Assembly (NCBI GenBank): GCA_963849105.1
Contig: CAWKGD010000003.1
Coordinates: forward strand, 372,001 to 436,000
Origin: CAVRXQ01 sp963849105
GTDB lineage: Bacteria > Actinomycetota > Acidimicrobiia > Acidimicrobiales > Bog-793
DNA length: 64,000 nt
Reading direction: 5' to 3'
Positions 15,661 to 24,715 of the stretch are shown here, in pieces. The position numbers and the translations under genes are program-made. Within the stretch, counting starts at the first letter, position 1, and each line of letters begins with the position of its first letter. The notes below the pieces were generated by a model. The model worked only from the letters and a program-made list of their open reading frames with translations, did not search any database and was not told the origin of the DNA.

Positions 15661-17841
15661 ATGGGCCGCACAACTGAGTTCGTGCTCCGGCACAAACGAA
15701 TCGTCGTCCTCATCTGGCTCGCGCTGTTGGTGATTGGTGGGGCAATCACCGAGCACACGATCAAGCGCCTGACTGCCGACTTTTCCTTTCCCGGGCAGTC
15801 CGGATACAACACCGAGAAGAAGATCTTCGCCGCCTACGGAAACGGCGACGAGCAGGCGCCGCTCGTCGTGACATTCGCGAATACGACCTTTGCTGCCGCC
15901 ATGCCCGCCTATCGTCACCTGCAAGATGCGATGCCGGCGGTGCGCGTCGTGACGAGCCGGAATTGGGTCACCGGCAACGGCCACACGGTCTACGCGCTGG
16001 TATTCGTCCCGCCCCCTGTCGCCTCCGCGGGATTCGGCGACCCGTACGAGACCCGCGCGCAAGAGCTCCTCACCACCGTCGCGCCGGCGAGCTCGACGCC
16101 GGGCATTACGAGCTACGACGCCTTGTCGAGTGGCGGCGACTCGAAGGGCCCGGGCGTTTTCGTCGAGACGATGATCGGCGGGATCGGTGCGCTCGCGGTG
16201 CTCGTCTTCGTCTTCGCGTCGTTCCTCGCGCTCGTGCCGCTGTTCATCGCCGCGGTTTCGATCCTCACGTCGTACCTCGCACTGCTCGGGTTGACCTACA
16301 TCACGAGCATCTCCTACATCGTCGAGTATCTCGTCGCGCTGATCGGCCTCGGCGTCGCGATCGATTACTCACTTTTGATCGTCACGCGCTGGCGCGAGGA
16401 GCGGGCGCATGGACTCGACAACCACGCGGCGGTTATCGCCGCGATGCGCTCTGCAGGCAAAGCGGTCGTCTTCAGCGGCGTGACCGTCGCGATCGGGCTC
16501 GTTTCGCTCGTCGTGCTCCCCGTTCCCTTCCTCCGCTCGATGGGATACGGGGGCGCGCTGATTCCGCTCGTCTCGGTGCTCGCGGCGACGACATTGCTCC
16601 CAGCCCTGCTCGGCAGCATCGGCCCCCGCGCCGACTGGCCCCGGATCCGCCACGAGGGATCGGCGAGCAGGTGGTGGTCGCGCTGGGCGTCTTGGGTCGT
16701 CCGCCGCCGCTTCCTCGCCGCGTCGATCGCGATCGTCATCCTGGCGCTTTTGATCGTGCCGCTCTTCCGCATCAACGTCGGGCTGACGTCCACCAACGCG
16801 CTCGCAAAGAGCGGACTGGCGTACGAGACGTTTCACTCGCTCGAAAGGGACGGCGTCCCACAAGGCGTGCTCACCCCGATGGAGGTGCTCGTGCGTGGCG
16901 AGCAATCGCCGTCGGTCGCGGCGAGCCTCACGAGTGTCCAGGGGGTGGCGGACGCCGTCGCGCAACCCGCCGTGTTGAATCGCCATGGGACCTCGATCGT
17001 CGTCGTCGTCCCGACGGCTGAGACCGTGAACTCGGTGTCGCTTGCCGCGGTGCGCGCCGTCAAGGCGTCGGTGAAAGACGATGCACTCGTCGTCGGGGTG
17101 GCGGGGACCGGTCCAACCCAGATCGATTTCATCAACGGCGTCTACAAACATCTCCCCCTAGTCATCGTCGTCATCGTCATCCTCTCGTTCTTGTTGCTGG
17201 CGCGGGCGTTCCGATCGGTCGTTCTGCCACTGAAAGCGGTGCTGTTGAACCTCGTCTCGCTCGGCGCGACCTTCGGCGCGATGACGGCGTTCTGGCAGTG
17301 GGGGTGGGGATCCAAAGCGATCTTCTCGATCGCGAAGACCGGGGCAATCACTATCTGGATCCCCGTGTTGGTGTTCGCGTTCCTGTACGGGTTGTCGATG
17401 GATTACGAGGTGTTCATCCTCTCCCGGGTCCGCGAAGAGTTCGACGCGGTCGGCTCCACCGACGAGGCGGTCGTCACCGGAATCGGTCGGACGGGGCGGC
17501 TCGTCACGAGCGCGGCGCTGATCTTGTTCCTCGCGTTCGCGTCGCTCTCGAGCGCGCCGATCACCGACATCAAGGTGCTGGCGACGGGATTGGGTTTCGG
17601 GATTCTGCTCGACGCGACGGTCATCCGATCGCTGCTCGTTCCGGCGCTCGTCGCGATGTTCGGCAGGGTGAACTGGGTGCTTCCCCGATGGGTAGCGACG
17701 CCTCTTCGGGCAGAGCCGTGGCCGCGTCGCCTCCACGACCGACGATCCCGGAAGAGCCGCCGTGTCTTGGGGCCTGGGATCGACGGGAGTGCTGAGACGG
17801 TCTGGGAGCATTCATCTAGCTCGGCGACCGCTAAGCGCTGA
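15661..17841 (+). CDS. MMPL-family RND transporter
   Basis: Inner-membrane RND-superfamily transporter of about 726 residues with the MMPL layout. TM1 lies near the N terminus (IVVLIWLALLVIGGAITEH), then comes an extracellular domain. A TM block follows (about 180-330) containing GLGVAIDYSLLIVTRWREE. A second extracellular domain leads to a second TM block (about 500-650) containing FLYGLSMDYEVFILSRVREE. The paired Asp-Tyr elements are those used for proton coupling in this family. The substrate is probably a lipid or hydrophobic compound. The ATG at 15661 has GAGGGG in front; the GTG at 15634 would add nine residues. No partner gene is next to it. Confidence 0.92.
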   Translation: MGRTTEFVLRHKRIVVLIWLALLVIGGAITEHTIKRLTADFSFPGQSGYNTEKKIFAAYGNGDEQAPLVVTFANTTFAAAMPAYRHLQDAMPAVRVVTSRNWVTGNGHTVYALVFVPPPVASAGFGDPYETRAQELLTTVAPASSTPGITSYDALSSGGDSKGPGVFVETMIGGIGALAVLVFVFASFLALVPLFIAAVSILTSYLALLGLTYITSISYIVEYLVALIGLGVAIDYSLLIVTRWREERAHGLDNHAAVIAAMRSAGKAVVFSGVTVAIGLVSLVVLPVPFLRSMGYGGALIPLVSVLAATTLLPALLGSIGPRADWPRIRHEGSASRWWSRWASWVVRRRFLAASIAIVILALLIVPLFRINVGLTSTNALAKSGLAYETFHSLERDGVPQGVLTPMEVLVRGEQSPSVAASLTSVQGVADAVAQPAVLNRHGTSIVVVVPTAETVNSVSLAAVRAVKASVKDDALVVGVAGTGPTQIDFINGVYKHLPLVIVVIVILSFLLLARAFRSVVLPLKAVLLNLVSLGATFGAMTAFWQWGWGSKAIFSIAKTGAITIWIPVLVFAFLYGLSMDYEVFILSRVREEFDAVGSTDEAVVTGIGRTGRLVTSAALILFLAFASLSSAPITDIKVLATGLGFGILLDATVIRSLLVPALVAMFGRVNWVLPRWVATPLRAEPWPRRLHDRRSRKSRRVLGPGIDGSAETVWEHSSSSATAKR

Positions 17842-17880
17842 CGCTCCCAGTTCCTCGCCGACTATCTGGCCGGTCGTGGT

Positions 17881-18633
17881 TTAGGGCTCTGAGATGACCT
17901 TGGCATCTTTTGGAAGCGTGAACGCCGACGACGCGACCGTGGACGAGAACTTCGCCAGGGTGAAGCTGAAGGTGGATCCGTTCGCCGTCGATCCGCCTAC
18001 GGACGCCAGCACGCCGTGGTCGGTCACGCAGTACGTCTCGTTGTTGCCCTTATAGCTCCAGGTGACGCACGTCGACGGCTGGCCGGCGATCGTCTTGTTC
18101 GTGAAGGACACGTGGTAGCCGGCGACCCGGGATTCGACGAGGCCCGCCCAGCTCTTCATCGCATCGACGTACACCCCGCTTTCGTAGATGCCCATCGTTG
18201 CTCCGAGCGGGCTCGTGGTCGCCGATCCGTACTTGATGCATGTTGTCAGCGCGGTCGAGAGCGAGCAGTAATACGTCTGCTTGCCGTTGTAGAGGATCTC
18301 GCCCGTGCCCGTGCTGAATAATTCATCCCCGCCCATCTGTTTGAGCGTCACCTCGCCGGTGGACCCAGCATTCTTGAAGTCGTAGGTGACACTGAAGGTC
18401 GCCTTGGACTCGCCCCCGGCGGATGTCGCGAGCTTGTTCAGCTCGGTCTCGATCTGTTTGGTGTTCGGTGGTTTTGGTTTCGATGAATGAGTGGACTCCT
18501 GCGCGCTCGTCGGAACTGCGCCCGCCACGCTGGTAGCTGACAACGCGAGCCCCAAGGCAAACGCGAGAAATCCTGACCCGGCGATCGACCAGGGGATCCT
18601 TCGAGACGATTGCATCGATTCGTTCGTGGACAT
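17881..18633 (-). CDS. Secreted or surface protein of unknown function
   Basis: A 250-residue protein. AAGGAG five bases upstream fixes the start at 18633. The N terminus has an RR-containing positive region and a hydrophobic segment (about residues 15-40) ending near SVAGAVPTSA, a signal peptide without a clear lipobox. The mature part has repeated beta-strand patterns (FSVTYDFKNAGSTGEVTLKQ, ILYNGKQTYYCS) and four cysteines. It resembles actinobacterial exported proteins with a LolA/LppX-like fold, but this is a guess. It converges on the MMPL gene 39 bases away, so a link to that transporter is possible. Confidence 0.8.
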   Translation of the reverse strand: MSTNESMQSSRRIPWSIAGSGFLAFALGLALSATSVAGAVPTSAQESTHSSKPKPPNTKQIETELNKLATSAGGESKATFSVTYDFKNAGSTGEVTLKQMGGDELFSTGTGEILYNGKQTYYCSLSTALTTCIKYGSATTSPLGATMGIYESGVYVDAMKSWAGLVESRVAGYHVSFTNKTIAGQPSTCVTWSYKGNNETYCVTDHGVLASVGGSTANGSTFSFTLAKFSSTVASSAFTLPKDAKVISEP

Positions 18634-19936
18634 CGCCGCTCCTTCGTTGTCGAAGCTCCGAACCGGAACGCTCGGCAGCGGGCCGCTCGAAAGAGCGCGG
18701 CGCTGTCGGACCTATTGGAAGAAATTGACAATCGAAATTCAACTACGTTCCGGATCCGTTTGGCGAGGGGGACATAGCGGACCTCAGCGCGTGGGCGGAC
18801 GCTTGACTGCGTATGAGACTGCCTTTTTGGGTCAAGACGGATTATGTGGTCGCGTCCATTTGGAAAATTGGCCGACGTTTTGGGCGGTGTGTGATTGCGA
18901 CCTCACGATTGGTGAATGTTCTCGCGCACTCCGTGGCTGCACGGACGCAATTCGCGCGAACGAAAATCCGCTCGGAATTGGTCATGCGAGATGGATACAA
19001 CCGATCTGAACAGCCCCGCTACGATGCCGCGAGGTTCCTGAGTGTCTCCGCGACTACAAGTGGTCTGAGGGCCGCGAGCCAAGAACGATCGTCGTGCTCG
19101 CCGCGATCGCTCGCGCTTCCTCGGATGTCTCATTCACCTATGCCATGGCAGCAAGACGCATCGTGTTGAAACAAGCTCTGCTGGAAGGATCACAAAACTT
19201 CCTGACCGGTCGCGAGATCTCGTTCGGAGGCAGATCTGCCGAGCGGTCGCGAGACTCATCACGTTGATCTGCACGTACTGCCCGCGCCGCCTCAGCTTGT
19301 CGAATGACTCCAAGCCCACCGCCCCTATGTCTTCTCCGGTTGCTCTGTGCAAAAGGCGGTAGCAATGTGTCGACATGCTGGCCGCATAGATATAGGCCAA
19401 ACGAGCCGATTCAAGCGATGCTGCCTCGCTCTTAAGACGAGCACCACTCCGAGTATGAGTTGCGATCGACTTTAATACAATAGGATGCAAGATAGCGCTC
19501 AAAAACATTGGATCTACGAGTCGGCATTCAAGCAAAAGGACTGCTGTAACCCGCAGGTCAGCGAAGTTTAAACCCTCGGAGAATTTTCTTCTCGGGTTTG
19601 CTCGCTTTCCGACGTGGTCAGTCGATATTTGATTTATTAGATGCCTTGTGCGCGCGAATTTTGGCTCGAAAGGCTCTCGGATCCCCTGATTGAACGCCAA
19701 GCGTGAGCAATCGACCGCGCTCCGTCCAGCATAACTAATTGTCAGCTAAGTCACATCGACGAATTTGGCGCTCATTGTCGGTCAATTGACCCTGAAGGTC
19801 TTGCCTCGCAGTTCCAGTTGTTTTTAGGTTCACGGCGGTGCCGGGCTGTGCGGGCCGTCCTGCCCCGGAAGAGTGCGAATCGATCGGCTTCTAGTTGGCT
19901 GACGGTTCTTCGGGAGATTTGGGATGACCTGAAAAT
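18634..19936. other. Gene-poor, AT-richer stretch before the glycan locus
   Basis: About 1.3 kb with base composition less GC-biased than the surroundings and no recognisable gene. The longest open frame is on the minus strand (19134-19700, 188 codons, TTG start, no ribosome site) and its translation resembles no family I know. The stretch could be a decayed region or a long regulatory leader. It marks the left edge of the glycan locus. Confidence 0.5.
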
Positions 19937-19976
19937 GACCCAGCAATGAACCAAAAGACCCAGCAATGAACCAAAA
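19937..19976 (+). repeat. Direct 20-base duplication that doubles the start codon of the dehydrogenase gene
   Basis: A 20-base unit starting GACCCAGCAATGAACC occurs twice in a row (19937-19956 and 19957-19976). Each copy contains ATGAACCAAAA. The first ATG (19946) opens a frame that stops after seven codons; the second (19966) starts the real gene. A tandem duplication has therefore created a short upstream ORF or decoy start. Confidence 0.9.
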
Positions 19977-21444
19977 ACTACCTCGAGAGGCTATAGCGGT
20001 CGTCGGCAGTGGGTACCTGGGTACCGTCGTCGCCGCGTGCTTCGCTTGGATCGGGCATCGCGTCGTAGCGGTCGAGTCAGATCCACGAAAGCTGAAGCAG
20101 TTGGGCGCGGCTCGAGCGCCTTTTCCGGAACCCGGCCTCGATGAACTACTGGCGGGCACCTTAGATAGCGGAGATCTCGTATTCACCGACGACCTTGCCG
20201 CGGCGACAAGGGAATCCAACATCGTTTTCCTTTGTGTTGGGACTCCAGCCGGGCCAGGCGGTGAGGTCGACCTGTCGGCTATTGCGACGGCGGCTCGTGT
20301 GGTCGGGAAACACAGCCACACGGGGCTCATAATCGTGACGAAAAGCACGGTCCCCGTAGGAACCGGCCGTTGGTTGCAATCCCTGATCGAGGATCAGCTT
20401 GCAGCAGTTGGCAAATCTTCGGAATTCAGCATCGTCTCAAATCCCGAATTCCTGCGCGAGGGCAGCGCAGTCCAAGACTTCCTGCATCCGGACCGGGTTG
20501 TGGTTGGAGGCGATGATGAGAACGCATGCCAGCGGGTGATCGACCTGCATCAGCCGATCATTGACCCACGGAGCTCGGGCGCAATTGCGAAAGGCGAACC
20601 AGTCCCGGTCATTCGCACGAGCTTGGCAACCGCTGAAATGACAAAGTACGCCTCGAACAGCTTCCTTGCGACCAAGCTGAGCTTTGCAAACGAACTCTCC
20701 CGTGTGTGTGAGCGCGTCGGAGCCGACATCACCGAGGTAATCGCGACAATCGGACTCGATGCGCGCATCGGCAGCAATTACTTCGACGCAGGGATCGGCT
20801 GGGGTGGCTCGTGCCTCGGTAAGGATCTTTTGGCTTTGATCCACACGGCGCAGGAGTATTGCTTTGAGCCGGAACTTCTGCGAGCGGTCGTGTCAGTGAA
20901 CGACAGCCAGCGCCAACTTGTTGTCGACGAGTTGCTTCGTCACCTGAAGGTCCTGAGAGGCGCGCGTATTTGCATCTTCGGACTCGCATTTAAGTCTGGA
21001 ACCGATGACCTGCGTGACTCACCGGGTGTGGACATCGCACGGCGACTCATCGATCGTGGCGCGTTCGTGACCGCATACGACCCTATGGTCGGCGTGATTC
21101 CAGACGATCCGACGATCAGGACGTTGAGCGGTCCGTTTGAGGCCGCGAGTGGAGCCGACGCGGTGGTCATTACCACTGATAGTCCTCAGTTTCTCACGAT
21201 CGATCTCGCCAAGCTGCGCCGCATTACCCGTGGCGACGTCTTTTTTGACGGGAGAAATGTCTTCAATCCGCGCGCCGTTCAGGCCGCCGGATTCCGATAC
21301 ATCGGTATCGGACGGCCGGTGACCGATGGTTTCGCAACGGTTTCTCTGCGGCGCAATGACGAGCTCGACGCTTCTCGGAGTGGAGCAGAAACGGTTGTGT
21401 CCTCGGCCGCAACGGTCGAGCGTCTAACGGGCAGTGACCTGTGA
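19966..21444 (+). CDS. UDP-glucose/GDP-mannose dehydrogenase family protein
   Basis: An NAD-dependent nucleotide-sugar dehydrogenase of 492 residues that oxidises a UDP-hexose to the uronic acid, supplying a precursor for acidic exopolysaccharide. The N-terminal Rossmann motif is VVGSGYLGTVVAACFAWIG. The catalytic cysteine is Cys283 in GGSCLGKD. The C-terminal UDP-binding domain has IFGLAFKSGTDDLRDSPG. Length is slightly above the usual 430-450 because of a polar C-terminal tail. It is the first gene of the glycan run and is followed 33 bases later by a GT2 gene. Confidence 0.93.
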   Translation: MNQKLPREAIAVVGSGYLGTVVAACFAWIGHRVVAVESDPRKLKQLGAARAPFPEPGLDELLAGTLDSGDLVFTDDLAAATRESNIVFLCVGTPAGPGGEVDLSAIATAARVVGKHSHTGLIIVTKSTVPVGTGRWLQSLIEDQLAAVGKSSEFSIVSNPEFLREGSAVQDFLHPDRVVVGGDDENACQRVIDLHQPIIDPRSSGAIAKGEPVPVIRTSLATAEMTKYASNSFLATKLSFANELSRVCERVGADITEVIATIGLDARIGSNYFDAGIGWGGSCLGKDLLALIHTAQEYCFEPELLRAVVSVNDSQRQLVVDELLRHLKVLRGARICIFGLAFKSGTDDLRDSPGVDIARRLIDRGAFVTAYDPMVGVIPDDPTIRTLSGPFEAASGADAVVITTDSPQFLTIDLAKLRRITRGDVFFDGRNVFNPRAVQAAGFRYIGIGRPVTDGFATVSLRRNDELDASRSGAETVVSSAATVERLTGSDL

Positions 21445-21477
21445 TGCTCGTGAAGACACTTGGCTAAGGCGCTACGC

Positions 21478-22362
21478 ATGACCATCCCAGCAGCGGCAGT
21501 CGGCAATGACCTGGAAGTGTCTGAACCAGAAGCACTGGCATTGTTTCCGCGTGAAAACGCGGATCGTCAAGACGCGAGTAGTGGGGGCATTCCGTTCAAA
21601 CTGAGCATCGTCGTGCCGGTATACAACGAGGAAACCACGATCCACAAAGTTGTAGAAACTCTTGCCTCACAGCCGATTCGGAGTTATGTCGAAATCATTG
21701 TTGTCGACGATGGTTCGACCGACAGAAGCTGGGAGATCCTCCAGGCGACGTTTCGAAATCAACATGTGACTGTTCGGCACGAAGTGAACCGTGGCAAGGG
21801 AGCTGCAGTTAGGACAGGAATGGCCCTAGCAACGGGCACGCACTTGCTCGTGTTCGATGCTGATTCCGAATACGATCCGGCAGACCTAACAAGATTGGTC
21901 GCTCCGATTGTGAGCGGTCGAGCCGAAGTCGTATACGGCGTACGCGTACGTGGCGCGGGGACGACCTTTCCATCTCTGATAAACGTCATAGGCAATCGAC
22001 TAATGACGATGCTCGCCAACGTGCTCTTCGGGTCCGCGATCAGCGATCTCCACACCTGTCTCAAACTTCTGCCAATTCCGATGCTCCATCAGATGCGTCT
22101 CGCGGAGGAGGGCTTCGGCCTCGACACCGAAATCAGTGCTGAGCTACTGCGACTTGGATTTCGGCCCTTCGAAGTGCCGGTCAGCTACGTCGGTCGTTCG
22201 CGTGAAGAAGGCAAGAAGATCCGCCTGAAGGATGCATTCCGATGTTTGGTGGTACTCATGAAGGTCCGATTGCGGGGGTGCACGCGCTACGGGACAAGGG
22301 ACAAATCCATTGCCCCTCCCGTCCTCCAGCTAACGAGCCCGGCGATCGCCACAGACCTTTGA
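21478..22362 (+). CDS. GT2-family glycosyltransferase, dolichol-phosphate-mannose-synthase-like
   Basis: About 294 residues. A GT-A domain begins near residue 35 with LSIVVPVYNEETTIHKVVE, followed by IIVVDDGSTDRSWEIL and the metal-binding VFDADSEYDP. The segment GFGLDTEISAELLRLGFRPFEVPVSY is typical of DPM1-like transferases that load a sugar onto a polyprenyl phosphate. No C-terminal membrane segments are visible. The ATG at 21478 is preferred over TTG 21460. The stop overlaps the likely start of the next gene, which suggests coupling. Confidence 0.9.
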   Translation: MTIPAAAVGNDLEVSEPEALALFPRENADRQDASSGGIPFKLSIVVPVYNEETTIHKVVETLASQPIRSYVEIIVVDDGSTDRSWEILQATFRNQHVTVRHEVNRGKGAAVRTGMALATGTHLLVFDADSEYDPADLTRLVAPIVSGRAEVVYGVRVRGAGTTFPSLINVIGNRLMTMLANVLFGSAISDLHTCLKLLPIPMLHQMRLAEEGFGLDTEISAELLRLGFRPFEVPVSYVGRSREEGKKIRLKDAFRCLVVLMKVRLRGCTRYGTRDKSIAPPVLQLTSPAIATDL

Positions 22363-23588
22363 TCAAACCCACACCTGTGCCGCGCGTCAAAGAGCGAATA
22401 TCGATCGCCGTCGTTACCGACGCCATACATCCCTATCACCGGGGCGGCAAGGAGATTCGCTACTTTGAACTTCTACCGCGCCTCGCTGAATTCTGTGACG
22501 TTCGCGTGTACACCATGCACTGGTGGCCCGAGAAGTCAAGGACAAGAGTTGAGGGGGGGATCGAATATAGAGCGATCTGTCCCAAGTTCGCTCTATACAA
22601 CAAAGCACGTCGATCAATGTTCGAGGCACTTGTTTTCGCGTGTGCGTGCGTGCGACTGCTCGCCGCGCGGTTCGACATCCTCGAGGCGGACCACATGCCG
22701 TATTTGCAACTCTTCGTTTTGAAGATGGTGGCGAAGCTTCGGCGCCGACCCTTCGTCGTGACCTGGAACGAAGTTTGGGGTCGCGAGTATTGGAACGAGT
22801 ACCTTGGGCGCCCGTTCGGCGCGATCGCTTGGAAGATCGAACGCGCCGCAATGAGTCTTCCAGACGAAATCATCGCGGTATCAGTCGGAACCGCGGAACG
22901 CTTACGTCGATTTGTTGGCGACAAGTTTCCGATTAGGGTCGTTCCGAATGCCGTCGATCTTCAGTTGATTCGACAAGTGCCCCCTGCCGCACTTGAAGGA
23001 CCGTTGGAGATTCTCTTCGTCGGTCGTCTTCTCAAGCACAAGGGGCTCGAGCTCCTCATTGATGCGGTCGGGATGATCCACTCCGAAGGGCCGCTGCACG
23101 TCGCAATTGTTGGGTCTGGTCCGGAACGGTTGAACATTGAACACCAAGTCGCCAACGCCAACTCAGAGCATGTTTTTCAGCTTCGCTCAGATATCCACTC
23201 CCAAGTGGAGGTGTTCGCGCTCATGAAGGCGGCCGAGGTTTTTGTGTTTCCATCGGTTCGCGAAGGTTTTGGGATTGCCGCCCTCGAGGCTCTCGCTTGT
23301 GGGACCCGCGTCATTACGACTTCGCATTCAGAAAATCATGCCCGCCATCTCGTGGCGCGCTCTGACCGCGGGTACTTGACTGAGCCAACAGCTGAAGCAT
23401 TGGCCGTCGCCATCAAGACGGCGTTGGACGACGCGGGTCGAGGCAAGCGGCCCGCGGAAGATTGGGTCGAGGAATTCAATTGGAATGCGTCAGCAGATTC
23501 GTACCGAGACGCGCTTCGTTCAGCGATGGATCTCGGCATCGGCTCCGACATGCGAGGGTCGGGGTCTGATCCGTTGTCGATCAAATAG
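22359..23588 (+). CDS. GT4-family glycosyltransferase
   Basis: GT-B fold glycosyltransferase of about 409 residues. The N-terminal domain starts ISIAVVTDAIHPYHRGGKEI, the glycine-rich acceptor loop. The C-terminal nucleotide-sugar domain has EILFVGRLLKHKGLELLIDA and the E-x7-E motif within EGFGIAALEALACGTRVI. The TTG at 22359 overlaps the preceding TGA and gives tight coupling; the GTG at 22377 is the alternative. The stop codon lies inside a 9-base tandem repeat that supplies three in-frame stops. Confidence 0.92.
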   Translation: MIKPTPVPRVKERISIAVVTDAIHPYHRGGKEIRYFELLPRLAEFCDVRVYTMHWWPEKSRTRVEGGIEYRAICPKFALYNKARRSMFEALVFACACVRLLAARFDILEADHMPYLQLFVLKMVAKLRRRPFVVTWNEVWGREYWNEYLGRPFGAIAWKIERAAMSLPDEIIAVSVGTAERLRRFVGDKFPIRVVPNAVDLQLIRQVPPAALEGPLEILFVGRLLKHKGLELLIDAVGMIHSEGPLHVAIVGSGPERLNIEHQVANANSEHVFQLRSDIHSQVEVFALMKAAEVFVFPSVREGFGIAALEALACGTRVITTSHSENHARHLVARSDRGYLTEPTAEALAVAIKTALDDAGRGKRPAEDWVEEFNWNASADSYRDALRSAMDLGIGSDMRGSGSDPLSIK

Positions 23589-23605
23589 ATCAAATAGATC
23601 AAATA
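23579..23605 (+). repeat. Three 9-base repeats carrying the stop codon of the GT4 gene
   Basis: The unit GATCAAATA occurs three times in a row (23579, 23588, 23597). Since the unit is nine bases long, the gene's TAG is repeated in frame at 23586, 23595 and 23604. Slippage here would change only the tail and never cause readthrough. Confidence 0.9.
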
Positions 23606-23734
23606 GGAAGTAAACCTGTTGGGCGAGGTAGTGACGAGGCGCCGAGAGCTAGGCGCGCGTCCTCGTAGTCGGAGTCGGGCCGAAACGGGCAAGGAGCATC
23701 AGGCGGCGCGAACCGGACTGGGCGATGTCGTCAA

Positions 23735-24715
23735 ATGTCGGCGCTACGCCGCACGAGATTGCTTTCGCAGGCCGACGCCGTGAGTCAGAGGGCGGCGACG
23801 CGGCCGCAAGAGGTACTCGTGACATTCGACTTCGAAGCTCAGTGGGGGATGCCGTACGCGCTCTTTTACGACCTCGACCGCTCCGCAGACGCGATCCTCG
23901 CAACACTCGGGCGGCACCGGGCGTCAGCGGTGTTCTTCGTCACCGGCAAGATCGTCGAGGAACAGCCCGAGCTGGTCAGCGAATTGGCCGCTCGCGGCCA
24001 CGAGGTCGGGCTGCATGGGTACCGCCACGAAGACTTCGCGCGGCTCACCCCTCCTGCGCGTCGCGAGTTCGGGCAACAGCTGACCGAGGTATGTGCCCGG
24101 GTGCAGAGCCTGGTTGGGCGCGCACCGATTGCCTACCGCGCCCCATACCTGCTCACCCCAGCCTTTGCCGATCCCGACCTCGACCGCATGCTCGCCGACC
24201 GCAAGTTTGTGTGGACGAGCAACCGCGAGATCCGCTTCTGCGAGGAGGTGTTTCGCCCCGACCGCGTGCCGTGGGCACTGGCGCGGGACGCCGCGGAGGC
24301 GCTCGGACTATTCGATGAGCGGCGTGTCGGCGCGCTCGCCGCGCTCGCGCTCAACGTCAGCCTGCTCCGTCGGGAGGTGACCCTTGGCAGCCCGGTCGCA
24401 AGGGGGCGGTGGCTCCTCCGCGGGCGACCGACCTACCGGCGCGGGGACCTCCTCGAGGTTGCGCTGCAAGCCCCGCTCGACTGCGATTTCTTGGGCCTTC
24501 CCCGTCCTGACGAGGCAAGCGACGGTGAACTGCTGAGGTTCGCGGCACAGCGCCTTGCTGCAGCTCCATGGCGCGCGGGGAGTCCCTGCGTGCTCAGCTT
24601 CCACGACTGGATCATCGGCACCTCGAATCGGCCCGGACTGCTAGACGAGGTCCTAGCGAGGTTTTCCAGCGCCGGTGTGCCGTTGCTCGACGCCGCGAGC
24701 TGGAGGCCGAATTGA
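23735..24715 (+). CDS. Polysaccharide deacetylase (NodB-homology) family protein
   Basis: Carbohydrate-esterase-4-like protein of 326 residues that would remove N- or O-acetyl groups from glycan or a lipid-linked precursor. The motifs are LVTFDFEAQWG (motif 1), HGYRHEDF with the metal-binding His-x3-His (motif 2), IAYRAPYLLTP (motif 3) and SFHDWIIG near the C terminus. No signal peptide is seen, so it probably acts in the cytoplasm. The start could also be the GTG at 23780. The stop overlaps the next start codon by one base. Confidence 0.87.
   Translation: MSALRRTRLLSQADAVSQRAATRPQEVLVTFDFEAQWGMPYALFYDLDRSADAILATLGRHRASAVFFVTGKIVEEQPELVSELAARGHEVGLHGYRHEDFARLTPPARREFGQQLTEVCARVQSLVGRAPIAYRAPYLLTPAFADPDLDRMLADRKFVWTSNREIRFCEEVFRPDRVPWALARDAAEALGLFDERRVGALAALALNVSLLRREVTLGSPVARGRWLLRGRPTYRRGDLLEVALQAPLDCDFLGLPRPDEASDGELLRFAAQRLAAAPWRAGSPCVLSFHDWIIGTSNRPGLLDEVLARFSSAGVPLLDAASWRPN

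Noticed and set aside
19134..19700. 188-codon minus-strand frame in the gene-poor stretch
   Set aside because: TTG start, no ribosome site and no family resemblance; kept only as a note in the stretch's description.
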